From Oscillospiraceae bacterium (GTDB taxonomy: Bacteria; Bacillota; Clostridia; Oscillospirales; Oscillospiraceae): a stretch of DNA of 64,000 bases. The stretch covers positions 50,883 to 114,882 of the forward strand of contig SVLS01000003.1 of the NCBI GenBank assembly GCA_015067835.1, in the 5' to 3' direction. Below, piece after piece: positions 47,128 through 57,041 of the stretch; the stretch's first letter is position 1, and each line of letters begins with the position of its first letter. Made by a program: the position numbers and the translations under genes. The notes below the pieces were generated by a model. That model searched no databases. It had not been told where the DNA came from and was given only the letters and a program-made list of their open reading frames with translations.

Positions 47128-47247
47128 CTGATGACAGCCGCTGCATTGGGAACAGTCTCCACAGCAGCCTTTTTTCTTTTTTCGCAGAAGCACAAAAAGC
47201 GCATATCCTGCAATCGCTGATAACAGCACCCAGTCCATTAAGGCCAT
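47125..47247 (-). CDS. FeoB-associated Cys-rich membrane protein (40 aa)
   Basis: MALMDWVLLSAIAGYALFVLLRKKKKGCCGDCSQCSGCHQ, overlapping the feoB stop. Confidence 0.9.
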   Translation of the reverse strand: MALMDWVLLSAIAGYALFVLLRKKKKGCCGDCSQCSGCHQ

Positions 47248-49244
47248 ATAAAACCTCCTACCATATAGACAATCCACGCAACAACCCAGGCAACCGCGCA
47301 TTGCATCAATACAATTCCCACTGTTTTCCATGTGGAATTCATCTCCCGGCGAATGGCTGCCACTGCCGCCACACAGGGAGTATACAGCAAGGTAAAGGTC
47401 AAAAAGCTGCAGGCACTGCGCATTGTGAACAGGCTGTGCAGTGCTGTTGGCAGCTGTTCATTGCCCACGCCCAAAATGACACCAAATGTACCTACCACAG
47501 CTTCCTTTGCAGTGAAGCCGGAAACAAGTGCCGTTACCATCCGCCAGTCTCCAAATCCCAGCGGTTCAAAAATCGGCGCTACAAATTTACCGATACTGGC
47601 CAAGATGGAATCGGCGCTGTCAGACACGGTGTTAAACTGCAAATCAAAGTTTTGCAGGAACCAGATGATGATGGTAATCACAAAAATCACGCTGAACGCC
47701 CGCTGCAGAAAGTCCTTCGCCTTTTCCCACATTAACAGGAACACGCTCCTTGCCGATGGAAAACGGTAATTGGGAAGCTCCATAACAAAGGGAATCGGCT
47801 TTCCCTGAAAGGTAGTGGATTTCATAATGAGTGCTGCCAAAACGCCTACAACCATTCCGCCAAAATACAGTGCAATCATCACCAGCACTTCATATCCGGG
47901 AAAAAACGCCGCTGCAAACACCGTGTAAATGGGGATTTTGGCAGAACAACTCATGTAAGGTGTCAGTACAATGGTCATTTTTCTGTCCCGCTCTGAAGAA
48001 AGCGTGCGCGTTGCCATAATCGCCGGAACAGAGCAGCCGAAGCCGATCAGCATCGGCACAAAGCTGCGGCCGGACAGGCCAATCTTGCGCAGCAGCTTAT
48101 CCATTACAAATGCCACCCGGGCCATATACCCGGAATCCTCCAAAATCGACAGGAAGAAAAACAGCACCACAATAATGGGCAGGAAGCTGAGAACGCTTCC
48201 AACGCCGGAGAAAATTCCCTCAATAATCAAGCTATGTACAACAGGGTTGATGCCCCAGCTTGTCAGCAGGCCATCCACAAAGACCGTCAGTCCGTCAATG
48301 GCATAAGCCAGCAAATCCGACAGCCACGCACCAAAAACATCAAAGGTCAAAAAGAACACCAGTCCCATCAGACCAATGAACACAGGCAGCGCCCAAATCC
48401 GATGGGTCAATACCTTATCAATATTGACACTTCGGCGATGCTCCTTGCTCTCCTGTGCCTTTACCACACACTCGCTGCACACGGATTCAATGAAATTATA
48501 CCGCATATCTGCCAGGGCTGCATTCCGGTCCAGACCGGTCTCATTTTCCATTTCAATCAGAGAATGCTCCAGAAGCTCCTTTTCGTTCTGGCTCAAACCC
48601 AGCTTATCCGTAAATTCTTCGTCGTTTTCCATCAGCTTGATGGCGCAGAACCGGCGTGAAATTCCCACATTTCTGGCGTGGTCCTCAATCAAATGGCTTA
48701 CAGCGTGGATACATCTGTGAACCGGTCCGTCAGGACAGAAGTCCACCACCTTAGGGAGGATTTGTGCCTTTGCCGTTTTCTCCAGAATGTCCACCAACTC
48801 CGAAACGCCCTCGTGCTTCACCGCGCTGATGGGAACAACCGGAACTCCCAGCAGCTCCGACATTTTTTTCACATCCACGCTGCCGCCGTTGCCGCGAAGC
48901 TCATCCATCATATTCAGGGCAATCACAGTCGGAACACGCAGAGATAAAAGCTGCAGCGTCAGATATAGATTTCGCTCCATATTGGTAGCATCCACGATAT
49001 TCAAAATCGCATCAGGTTTTTGCTTCAAAATGAAATCCCGGGTGACGATTTCCTCTTCCGAATAGGGCCGGATGGAATAGATACCCGGCAAATCCACAAC
49101 CTGATGCTCCGTTCCCCGGATGACACCAATTTTCTGGTCAACGGTTACGCCGGGAAAATTACCCACATGCTGATTGGCGCCGGTCAGAGCATTGAAAAGA
49201 GTCGTTTTGCCGCAATTTTGATTGCCGGCCAATGCAAAAATCAT
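47238..49244 (-). CDS. feoB: Ferrous iron transport protein B
   Basis: FALAGNQNCGKTTLFNALTGANQHVGNFPGVTVDQKIG; VDLPGIYSIRPYSEEEIVTRDFI. Confidence 0.97.
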   Translation of the reverse strand: MIFALAGNQNCGKTTLFNALTGANQHVGNFPGVTVDQKIGVIRGTEHQVVDLPGIYSIRPYSEEEIVTRDFILKQKPDAILNIVDATNMERNLYLTLQLLSLRVPTVIALNMMDELRGNGGSVDVKKMSELLGVPVVPISAVKHEGVSELVDILEKTAKAQILPKVVDFCPDGPVHRCIHAVSHLIEDHARNVGISRRFCAIKLMENDEEFTDKLGLSQNEKELLEHSLIEMENETGLDRNAALADMRYNFIESVCSECVVKAQESKEHRRSVNIDKVLTHRIWALPVFIGLMGLVFFLTFDVFGAWLSDLLAYAIDGLTVFVDGLLTSWGINPVVHSLIIEGIFSGVGSVLSFLPIIVVLFFFLSILEDSGYMARVAFVMDKLLRKIGLSGRSFVPMLIGFGCSVPAIMATRTLSSERDRKMTIVLTPYMSCSAKIPIYTVFAAAFFPGYEVLVMIALYFGGMVVGVLAALIMKSTTFQGKPIPFVMELPNYRFPSARSVFLLMWEKAKDFLQRAFSVIFVITIIIWFLQNFDLQFNTVSDSADSILASIGKFVAPIFEPLGFGDWRMVTALVSGFTAKEAVVGTFGVILGVGNEQLPTALHSLFTMRSACSFLTFTLLYTPCVAAVAAIRREMNSTWKTVGIVLMQCAVAWVVAWIVYMVGGFIWP

Positions 49245-49471
49245 ATCTGCTCCTCCCGCAATGTAATCTGTTTGGCATCCTCTCTGCGAATGCTTAGCTC
49301 ATAGCCCCGCAGGCGAAGCTGGATAGGGTCGCCCATTGGCGCTACCTTCTGCAGCGTCACCTTTGTGCCGGGAATCAAGCCCATATCCAAAAAACGAAGC
49401 CGCAATGCACCTTCTCCACCAACGGCGGCAATCACGCCGCTGTCGCCAATCTTCAAATCATTAATGGTCAT
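49241..49471 (-). CDS. feoA: Ferrous iron transport protein A
   Basis: SGVIAAVGGEGALRLRFLDMGLIPGTKVTLQKVAPMGDPIQLRLRGYELSIRREDAKQI. Confidence 0.96.
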   Translation of the reverse strand: MTINDLKIGDSGVIAAVGGEGALRLRFLDMGLIPGTKVTLQKVAPMGDPIQLRLRGYELSIRREDAKQITLREEQI

Positions 49472-49506
49472 TCTATCCCTCCTATAAGTTGCTTCCCGTC
49501 GCAGGA

Positions 49507-49554
49507 GTTAGTTTATGCTAACCGGAGTATATCACAAATTTTACCAGTTTGCAA
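49507..49554 (-). promoter_or_regulatory. feoAB promoter with DtxR-like operator
   Basis: -35 TTGCAA (49554-49549), 17-nt spacer, -10 TATACT (49531-49526); inverted repeat GTTAG-CATAAA-CTAAC (49507-49522) at the expected start site; second half-site GTTAGC beside the -35. Confidence 0.7.
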
Positions 49555-49611
49555 TAGCTAACACAAAATTCAGGAAAAAAGTTTGTCCGCTGCAAGCGCA
49601 GCGGACATTTG

Positions 49612-50073
49612 TTACGATAATTCCAAAACTAGTTTCAGCGCCGCTTCCACCGCCTTATGGCGAATTTGCGCCCGATCGCCGGCAAAATGGAACTGCTTTG
49701 CGATGCATTGATGCGCATCGGCATAGCCAACAAAAACTGTTCCAACAGGGTTTCCGAATTCATCTCCATCCGGACCCGCCAGACCGGTAACCGACACTGC
49801 AATATCCGCCTGGAGCGTTTCTCTTGCTCCTCTCGCCATTTCTCTGGCAACCGGAGCGGAAACTGCACCGCAGGCAAAAAGAGTATCCCGGGACACCTTC
49901 AAAAGCTCTGCTTTGACTTCATTGCAATAGCTGATGATTCCGCCCTTATATACTGCAGATGCACCGGGAACAGCGGTCAGCGCATTTCCGATTCCTCCGC
50001 CGGTACAGCTTTCCGCTGTAACAAGGGTTTTTCCCTGCAGCTTGGAGAGCACATCAAATGCGAGGCTCATCAT
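49612..50073 (-). CDS. CinA family protein (nicotinamide-nucleotide amidohydrolase)
   Basis: GKTLVTAESCTGGGIGNALTAVPGASAVYKGGIISYCNEVKAELLKV...VSVTGLAGPDGDEFGNPVGTVFVG. Confidence 0.95.
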   Translation of the reverse strand: MMSLAFDVLSKLQGKTLVTAESCTGGGIGNALTAVPGASAVYKGGIISYCNEVKAELLKVSRDTLFACGAVSAPVAREMARGARETLQADIAVSVTGLAGPDGDEFGNPVGTVFVGYADAHQCIAKQFHFAGDRAQIRHKAVEAALKLVLELS

Positions 50074-51244
50074 CGAATTTCACCCCGATTCGTTCCACTG
50101 TCTGCACAGCCTTTTCCATCAAGGCCTCCCGGTCCAGCTTTGCCTCCGCGTGGAGCAGCTGCCCAATGGTAGGCTTGGTTTTGGGATGTCTGGGTGTGAA
50201 GACGGTACAGCAGTCCTCATAGGGCAAAATGGACGTTTCAAATGCGCCGATTTTACGGGAAATAGTGACAATTTCTTCTTTATCCATACCAACCAGCGGC
50301 ATAAAAATCGGAATGTCCACCACCGCACCGGTAACCGTCATTGCTTCCATGGTCTGGCTGGCCACCTGGCCCAGATTTTCACCGGTAATCAACGCCCCGC
50401 AGCCGTCATTTTTCGCCAGACGTTGGGCAATCTCCATCATAAAACGCCGCATAATGAGGGTAAAATACTCTTCCGGACAGTTATCCCGTATGGCCTCCTG
50501 AATTTCCGTGAAGGAGACAACATTCACCGTCATTCGACCGGAGTATTTGGTAACCAGCCGTGCCAGCTCCAACACCTTATCCTTAGCAAGCTGAGAAGTG
50601 TAGGGATAGGAGAAGAAATGCACGCACTCAATTTCCACGCCCCGTTTGGCAATCATATATGCCGCCACAGGAGAGTCGATACCTCCACTAAGCAGGCACA
50701 TCGCACGACCGCCCACTCCCGTGGGAAGCCCGCCTGCACCGGGCTCTGCCGGTCCGTGGACATACGCTGCCAAATCCCGAACCTCTACATAAACGGTATA
50801 CTCCGGCTTATGGACATCCACCTCCACGGTAGGATGAGCTTCTGCCAAACGACCGCCAATTTCCCGGGAAATCTCCATAGAGTTCATAGGGAATCGCTTA
50901 TCAGAGCGCTTGGACTCCACCTTAAAGGTCCTGGCGCAGTCCAGTTCCTCGCCCAGATATTCTTCCACCGCATTGTAGATGGCATCAATATCCTTTTCGC
51001 AGGGACGGCAACGGCACAGGCTCACCACACCGAAAATGCAATGGCACGCCTCCCAGGCTCCATCCACATCCGCCTGGTCATCTTCCGGCACCACATAGAG
51101 GGTGGACTGCATAATATAGACGTCAAAATTACCGTAATGCTTCATACGGCGGCGCACATTCTGCCGCAATTTGTTTTCAAATTGGCGACGGTTGGCGCCC
51201 TTCAGCACAATTTCGCCCAATTTCATCAAAAAGATTTCTTTCAC
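50054..51244 (-). CDS. thiI: tRNA 4-thiouridine(8) synthase
   Basis: FLMKLGEIVLKGANRRQFENKL...AMCLLSGGIDSPVAAYMIAKRGVEIECVHFFSYPYTSQLAKDKV. Confidence 0.96.
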   Translation of the reverse strand: MKEIFLMKLGEIVLKGANRRQFENKLRQNVRRRMKHYGNFDVYIMQSTLYVVPEDDQADVDGAWEACHCIFGVVSLCRCRPCEKDIDAIYNAVEEYLGEELDCARTFKVESKRSDKRFPMNSMEISREIGGRLAEAHPTVEVDVHKPEYTVYVEVRDLAAYVHGPAEPGAGGLPTGVGGRAMCLLSGGIDSPVAAYMIAKRGVEIECVHFFSYPYTSQLAKDKVLELARLVTKYSGRMTVNVVSFTEIQEAIRDNCPEEYFTLIMRRFMMEIAQRLAKNDGCGALITGENLGQVASQTMEAMTVTGAVVDIPIFMPLVGMDKEEIVTISRKIGAFETSILPYEDCCTVFTPRHPKTKPTIGQLLHAEAKLDREALMEKAVQTVERIGVKFDDEPRI

Positions 51245-51259
51245 AGTATTTCTCCTTCG

Positions 51260-52777
51260 TTAACGGTTTCCCAGATTTACAGTCCGATACTGGATGGCCT
51301 CAGCAATATGCTGCGGCTGAATTGTTTCGCTTCCATCCAGATCTGCCACTGTACGGGCAACCTTCAAAATCCGGTCATAGCTCCGGGCAGTCAGCCCCAT
51401 GGCATCAAAGGCCTGCTTCATAAGGGTCTGCCCTGCCTCATCCAGCGAGCAGAAGCTCCGCATTTCATCCGGACCCATTCTGGCATTGCACATAGTGGTA
51501 TTCGCACCAAAGCGCTGATGCTGCCGCCGACGGGCCGCATCCACCCGCTTTTTAATGTCAGCAGATGGCTCTGCCTCCGCTCTTGCACGCAAATCCTCGA
51601 AATGGACAGCAGGTACTTCCACCACGATGTCAATTCGATCCAGCAGCGGACCTGAAATGCGCCCTCTGTAATTCTGTACCGACATTTCCGAGCAAGTGCA
51701 ACGGCCGGAAGCATCGCCATACCAGCCGCATTTACAGGGGTTCATCGCACAAACCAGCATAAATTCCGCCGGGTAAGTAACCGCTCCGGAAACACGGGAA
51801 ATGGTCACCGCACCATCCTCCAATGGCTGACGCATCATATCCAGCGTATCCTTGCGAAATTCCGGCAATTCATCCAAAAACAGCACGCCCTTATGTGCCA
51901 TTGAAATTTCACCGGGCTTAGGATTAGAACCGCCGCCGGCCAGGCCGGCATTGGAAATGGTATGGTGTGGTGAACGGAAGGGGCGACGGGACACCAGCGG
52001 CTCTTTTGCAGTCAGCATACCCATAACAGAATAAATCTGACTGACCTCCAGCGCTTCATCCCAGGTCATATCCGGTAAAATGGACGGCAAACGCTTGGAC
52101 AGCATACTCTTACCGGAGCCGGGCGGACCAATGAGAAGAACATTATGGGAGCCGGCTGCCGCCACCTCCAATGCCCGTTTCACATTCTCCTGACCCACTA
52201 CGTCCTTGAAATCCAAACCGCCAACCTCAGTCTGAGACGGTTCCCACAAAGGCTCCGGTTTCAAAACCGTTTCCCCGTTCAGACCGGCAGCCAATTCTCT
52301 CAGATTGCGGATACCGTAAACCTCCGGTCCGCGGGCAAGGGTCGCCTCTGCCGCATTTTCAAAAGGAACAAACAGAGCTTTAATTCCTGCCTTCTTAGCT
52401 GCCAAAGCCATGGGCAAAACGCCGGAAATCGGGCGAAGCTGACCGTCCAGACTCACCTCGCCTAAAAAGGCACTGGTGGAACGGGGTCTGCGAACGCTTC
52501 CTGCAGCGCAGAGAATGCTAAGCAAAATGGGCAAATCATAGTGCGTACCCGCTTTTTTCAGGTTTGCCGGTGCAAGATTCACCGTAATCCGACTGGCCGG
52601 AAAGGTCAAACCTGAATTCTTGGCAGCCGCTCGGACACGCTCCCGGGCTTCTTTCACTGCCGCATCCGGAAGTCCTACAATATCAAAGCCGGGCAGTCCA
52701 TTGGAGATGTAGCATTCAGCCACAACCTCCGTTCCGCGAATACCGGTGATTCCCAATGTACGAATGCTGCAAATCAC
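51260..52777 (-). CDS. YifB/ComM family Mg-chelatase-like ATPase
   Basis: GLPGFDIVGLPDAAVKEARERVRAAAKNSGL; LLIGPPGSGKSMLSKRLPSILPDMTWDEALEVSQIYS. Confidence 0.96.
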   Translation of the reverse strand: MICSIRTLGITGIRGTEVVAECYISNGLPGFDIVGLPDAAVKEARERVRAAAKNSGLTFPASRITVNLAPANLKKAGTHYDLPILLSILCAAGSVRRPRSTSAFLGEVSLDGQLRPISGVLPMALAAKKAGIKALFVPFENAAEATLARGPEVYGIRNLRELAAGLNGETVLKPEPLWEPSQTEVGGLDFKDVVGQENVKRALEVAAAGSHNVLLIGPPGSGKSMLSKRLPSILPDMTWDEALEVSQIYSVMGMLTAKEPLVSRRPFRSPHHTISNAGLAGGGSNPKPGEISMAHKGVLFLDELPEFRKDTLDMMRQPLEDGAVTISRVSGAVTYPAEFMLVCAMNPCKCGWYGDASGRCTCSEMSVQNYRGRISGPLLDRIDIVVEVPAVHFEDLRARAEAEPSADIKKRVDAARRRQHQRFGANTTMCNARMGPDEMRSFCSLDEAGQTLMKQAFDAMGLTARSYDRILKVARTVADLDGSETIQPQHIAEAIQYRTVNLGNR

Positions 52778-53051
52778 TTCTTTTCGCCCCTTTCACTGTT
52801 TACGGACATTGTAACCCATTTTTCTGAAAAAGACAAGTGGTATTCTCATTTCCCATCTGGATGTGCTTGTATTGTCTCTTTATGGAACTTGTCTGCGGTT
52901 ATATCCTGTAAAACAGCCATCTGGCAGTATCTTCTGCAGGTTCATCTGTATTTTTTTCGCAAAAGTTCGGGGATTATGGCTTTACAAATCGAATAGAAAG
53001 TGCTATGATATGTGAGTAAAAATTTGAATACTAATTAGGAGGTATTTCATC

Positions 53052-56000
53052 TTGGCAAGAAAATTCAAGACTATGGACGGCAATACCGCTGCCGCCCACG
53101 TCAGCTATGCCTTTACGGAAGTAGCTGGCATCTACCCCATTACCCCGTCCAGCCCTATGGCTGACAATGTAGACCAGTGGTCTGCTGCCGGTCGGAAGAA
53201 CATCTTCGGCGACACCGTTAAGGTCGTTGAGATGCAGTCCGAAGCCGGTGCTGCCGGTACCGTTCACGGCTCTCTGGCCGCCGGTGCTCTGACCACCACC
53301 TACACCGCATCCCAGGGTCTGCTGCTGATGATCCCCAATATGTACAAAATTGCCGGCGAGCTGCTCCCCTCCGTGTTCCATGTTTCTGCCCGTACCGTTG
53401 CAACACAGGCTCTGAACATCTTCGGTGACCATTCCGACGTTTACGCCTGCCGTCAGACCGGCTTTGCTATGCTGGCTGAATCCAACGTACAGGAAGTTAT
53501 GGACCTGGGTGCTGTTGCACACCTTGCTTCCATTGAGGGTCGCGTTCCCTTCATCAACTTCTTCGACGGTTTCCGTACATCCCACGAGATCCAGAAGATC
53601 GCCATCTGGGATTACGAGGATCTGAAGGAAATGACCAATATGGAGGCTGTGGAAGCTTTCCGCAAGCACTCTTTGAATCCTGAGCGCCCTGCAATGCGCG
53701 GCTCTCATGAAAATGACGACATCTTCTTCCAGCACCGCGAGGCCTGCAACAAGTACTACACCGCTCTGCCCGCAGTGGTTGAGAAGTATATGAACAAGGT
53801 TAACGAAAAGCTGGGCACCAACTATCAGCTGTTCAATTACTACGGTGCTGCTGATGCTGACCGCATCATCGTTTGTATGGGCTCCTTCTGCGATGTTGCT
53901 GAGGAAGTCATCGACTATCTGAATGCCCACGGCGAGAAGGTCGGTCTGATCAAGGTTCGCCTGTTCCGTCCTTGGAGCAGCAAGCACCTGTTGGATGCTA
54001 TCCCCGCTTCTGTTAAGAAGATTGCTGTTCTGGACCGCACCAAGGAGCCCGGCTCTCAGGGCGAGCCCCTGTACCAGGATGTGGTGATGGCACTGGCAAA
54101 GGCTGGCAAGAACGACATTACCGTTATCGGCGGTCGTTACGGCCTGGGTTCCAAGGATACCCATCCCGCTTCCGTATTCGCAGTTTATGAGGAACTGGCT
54201 AAGGATGCTCCCAAGAATGAGTTCACTCTGGGCATCGTAGACGATGTTACCAACCTGTCTCTCCCCGAGAAGGCCTCTCCCAACACCGCTGCAGCCGGCA
54301 CCATCGAGTGCAAGTTCTGGGGTCTGGGCGGCGACGGCACTGTCGGTGCAAACAAGAACTCCATTAAGATTATCGGTGACCACACCGGCAAGTACGTACA
54401 GGCTTACTTCCAGTACGACTCCAAGAAGACCGGCGGTGTTACCGTTTCTCACCTGCGGTTTGGTGACAACGCCATCAAGTCCCCCTACTACATCAACAAG
54501 GCTGACTTCGTGGCCTGCCACAACCCCTCCTACATCACCAAGGGCTTCAAGATTGTTCAGGACGTAAAGCCCGGCGGTGTATTCCTGATTAACTGCCAGT
54601 GGAATCTGGAGGAGCTGGAGCATCACCTGGATGCCGCTTCCAAGCGCTACATCGCTGAAAACAACATTCAGCTGTACACCATCAACGCCATCGACCTGGC
54701 TATTAAGGTTGGTATGGGTAAGCGCACCAATACCATTCTGCAGTCCGCTTTCTTCTCCCTGGCAAAGGTTATGCCTGCCGAGGATGCAATTAAGTATATG
54801 AAGGACGCCGCTGAGAAGTCCTACGCCAAGAAGGGTATGGACGTTGTTGAGAAGAACTGGAACGCCATCGATGCAGGCGCCACCGCTTACGTGAAGATTG
54901 ATGTTCCTGCTTCCTGGGCAACTGCAGAGGCTGCTGCTAATGATGTGGAATTGGAAGGACCTGCAGATACCGTTAAGGTTGTCAAGACCATTCTGAACCC
55001 CGTTGGCAAGATGGACGGCTACTCCCTGCCTGTCTCCGCATTCGACGACTTGGCAGACGGTCAATTCCCCCTGGGCGCTGCTGCTTACGAAAAGCGCGGT
55101 GTCGCTGTGACTGTTCCTGAGTGGGATGCAACAAAGTGTATCCAGTGTAACAACTGTGCTTATGTCTGTCCCCACGCTACCATTCGTCCCTATGCTCTGA
55201 CTGAGGCTGAAGCTGCTGCAGCTCCCGCTGCCGCAAAGATTGTTCCTGTCAAGGCTGGTAAGGGCAAGGGCGTTTACTCCTACACAATGGCTGTATCTCC
55301 CCTGGATTGTATGGGCTGCGGCGTTTGTGTTGGCGTATGTCCCACCAATGCCATTACAATGGTTCCTCAGGAAACCCAGCTGCCCCAGCAGGATGTATTC
55401 AACTACATGGTTTCCAAGGTTGCACCCAAGGAAGATATGCAGGATAACACCGTTAAGGGCAGCCAGTTCAAGAAGCCCTTGCTGGAGTTCTCCGGCTCCT
55501 GCGCAGGCTGTGCAGAAACTTCTTATGCCCGCCTGGTGACTCAGCTGTTCGGCGACCGGATGTACATCTCCAACGCCACCGGCTGTTCCTCCATCTGGGG
55601 CGGTCCTGCCGCAACCTCTCCCTACTGCGTCAACGAAGATGGTCACGGTCCTGCATGGTCCAACTCCCTGTTTGAAGACAACGCAGAGCACGGCTTGGGT
55701 ATGTACACTGCACAGGCTGTTATCCGTGAATCTCTGGCCAACAAGGTTCGCACCGTAATGGAAGAAACCGTTTCCGAAGAGCGCAAGGCCGCTTGTGCCG
55801 CATGGCTGGAAACCTTCAATGACGGTGAAGCAAACAAGGCTGCTACCAAGGCTTTGATTGCAAATCTGGAAGCTAAGGTTTGCTGCGATACCGTTAAGGA
55901 AATCCTGGCAAAGAAGGAATACCTGTCCAAGAAGTCCGTTTGGATCTTCGGCGGCGACGGTTGGGCATACGACATTGGCTTCGGTGGCGTCGACCACGTT

Positions 56001-56579
56001 CTGGCTTCCAATAAGGATGTCAACATCTTCGTCTTCGATACTGAGGTTTACTCCAACACCGGCGGACAGGCCTCCAAGGCTTCCAACATCGGTCAGGTTG
56101 CACAGTTTGCAGCTTCCGGTAAGGAAACCAAGAAGAAGTCCCTGGCTGAGATTGCAATGAGCTATGGCTATGTCTATGTTGCTCAGATCGCAATGGGTGC
56201 AAACCAGGCTCAGACCATCAAGGCTATTACTGAGGCGGAAGCCTACAACGGTCCTTCCCTCATCATCGGCTACGCTCCCTGTGAAATGCACTCCATCAAG
56301 GGTGGTATGATGAACTGCCAGGCCGAGATGAAGAAGGCTGTGGAATGTGGCTACTGGAATCTGTTCCGCTTTGATCCCTCCAAGGAGACCGGCAAGTTCA
56401 CTCTGGACTCCAAGGCTCCCAAGGATGGCTATCAGGAGTTCCTGATGAACGAAGCCCGTTACAGCCGCTTGACCCGCGAGTTCCCCGAGCGTGCAACCGA
56501 ACTGTTCGCAAGGAACGAAGCTGCTGCCAAGGAGCGTTATGAGCACCTGCTGAAGCTGGTCGAAATGTACAAGGATTAA
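53052..56579 (+). CDS. nifJ: Pyruvate:ferredoxin (flavodoxin) oxidoreductase
   Basis: TTG start after AGGAGG; KFKTMDGNTAAAHVSYAFTEVAGIYPITPSSPMADNVDQW; two 4Fe-4S motifs (CIQCNNCAYVCP, CMGCGVCVGVCP); TPP domain. Confidence 0.98.
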   Translation: MARKFKTMDGNTAAAHVSYAFTEVAGIYPITPSSPMADNVDQWSAAGRKNIFGDTVKVVEMQSEAGAAGTVHGSLAAGALTTTYTASQGLLLMIPNMYKIAGELLPSVFHVSARTVATQALNIFGDHSDVYACRQTGFAMLAESNVQEVMDLGAVAHLASIEGRVPFINFFDGFRTSHEIQKIAIWDYEDLKEMTNMEAVEAFRKHSLNPERPAMRGSHENDDIFFQHREACNKYYTALPAVVEKYMNKVNEKLGTNYQLFNYYGAADADRIIVCMGSFCDVAEEVIDYLNAHGEKVGLIKVRLFRPWSSKHLLDAIPASVKKIAVLDRTKEPGSQGEPLYQDVVMALAKAGKNDITVIGGRYGLGSKDTHPASVFAVYEELAKDAPKNEFTLGIVDDVTNLSLPEKASPNTAAAGTIECKFWGLGGDGTVGANKNSIKIIGDHTGKYVQAYFQYDSKKTGGVTVSHLRFGDNAIKSPYYINKADFVACHNPSYITKGFKIVQDVKPGGVFLINCQWNLEELEHHLDAASKRYIAENNIQLYTINAIDLAIKVGMGKRTNTILQSAFFSLAKVMPAEDAIKYMKDAAEKSYAKKGMDVVEKNWNAIDAGATAYVKIDVPASWATAEAAANDVELEGPADTVKVVKTILNPVGKMDGYSLPVSAFDDLADGQFPLGAAAYEKRGVAVTVPEWDATKCIQCNNCAYVCPHATIRPYALTEAEAAAAPAAAKIVPVKAGKGKGVYSYTMAVSPLDCMGCGVCVGVCPTNAITMVPQETQLPQQDVFNYMVSKVAPKEDMQDNTVKGSQFKKPLLEFSGSCAGCAETSYARLVTQLFGDRMYISNATGCSSIWGGPAATSPYCVNEDGHGPAWSNSLFEDNAEHGLGMYTAQAVIRESLANKVRTVMEETVSEERKAACAAWLETFNDGEANKAATKALIANLEAKVCCDTVKEILAKKEYLSKKSVWIFGGDGWAYDIGFGGVDHVLASNKDVNIFVFDTEVYSNTGGQASKASNIGQVAQFAASGKETKKKSLAEIAMSYGYVYVAQIAMGANQAQTIKAITEAEAYNGPSLIIGYAPCEMHSIKGGMMNCQAEMKKAVECGYWNLFRFDPSKETGKFTLDSKAPKDGYQEFLMNEARYSRLTREFPERATELFARNEAAAKERYEHLLKLVEMYKD

Positions 56580-56595
56580 TCCTTTGTAAAACCGC

Positions 56596-56628
56596 AATCC
56601 GCCCCTGTGCAAGCAGGGGCGGATTTTT
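56596..56628 (+). terminator. nifJ terminator
   Basis: AATCCGCCCCTG...CAGGGGCGGATTTTT. Confidence 0.85.
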
Positions 56629-56640
56629 AGGAGGAATTGA

Positions 56641-56796
56641 ATGTACTGCCGCATTATCGATATTCGTGGCGATTACGCCTATGTCAAATACGAGGACACC
56701 GGTGTGGTTTCTGAGGTTGCCATTGCCCTACTTCCCTTTGGTGTAGATGTAGGTGACCGGCTGCTGTTCCAAAATTATGAGTTCCAAATTGTATAA
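56641..56796 (+). CDS. 51-aa small beta-barrel-like protein
   Basis: GGAGG RBS; MYCRIIDIRGDYAYVKYEDTGVVSEVAIALLPFGVDVGDRLLFQNYEFQIV; pattern reminiscent of HypC/OB-fold mini-proteins. Confidence 0.72.
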   Translation: MYCRIIDIRGDYAYVKYEDTGVVSEVAIALLPFGVDVGDRLLFQNYEFQIV

Positions 56797-56812
56797 AATG
56801 TCAAAATTGCAC

Positions 56813-56841
56813 TTGAAATCCTAAGTAGATGGTGCTATAAT
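56813..56841 (+). promoter_or_regulatory. SigA promoter of the aro operon
   Basis: TTGAAA - 17 nt - TATAAT. Confidence 0.88.
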
Positions 56842-56873
56842 AAGGAAAATCCATCGTGAGAGGTCATTTGTTT

Positions 56874-56939
56874 ATGATTATCGCCAATCTTACTGCACAG
56901 TTTTATTTTAACTATTACTTTTATGGTGACAAAAAGTAA
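56874..56939 (+). CDS. Aromatic (Phe/Tyr) leader peptide, 21 aa
   Basis: MIIANLTAQFYFNYYFYGDKK, with 7 Phe/Tyr codons in 8; upstream GAGAGG; followed by alternative hairpins and a terminator. Confidence 0.88.
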   Translation: MIIANLTAQFYFNYYFYGDKK

Positions 56940-57026
56940 TAGCGTTTTGTGCTGCATGGATTTCTCGAAGCAAATGTAAAGATTTATCAATCGCCGCACG
57001 ATTCGCAGTCGTGTGGCGATTTTTTA
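56912..57026 (+). promoter_or_regulatory. Transcription attenuator of the aro operon
   Basis: Hairpin CTATTACTTTT (56912-56922)/AAAAGTAATAG (56932-56942); candidate antiterminator 56948-56955 with 56993-57000; terminator ATCGCCGCACGA (56990-57001)/TCGTGTGGCGAT (57009-57020) then T-run. Confidence 0.85.
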
Positions 57027-57041
57027 TTGGGAGATGATGTT

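Noticed and set aside
49934-51655. 573-aa plus-strand ORF opposite thiI and comM-like gene
   Set aside because: Spans two convincing minus-strand genes and their junction; composition looks like reverse-complement translation.
53031-56654. 1207-aa minus-strand ORF fully antisense to nifJ
   Set aside because: Mirror ORF caused by the strongly biased codon usage of nifJ; low-complexity-like composition, no recognisable domain, no RBS reasoning; nifJ itself is unambiguous.
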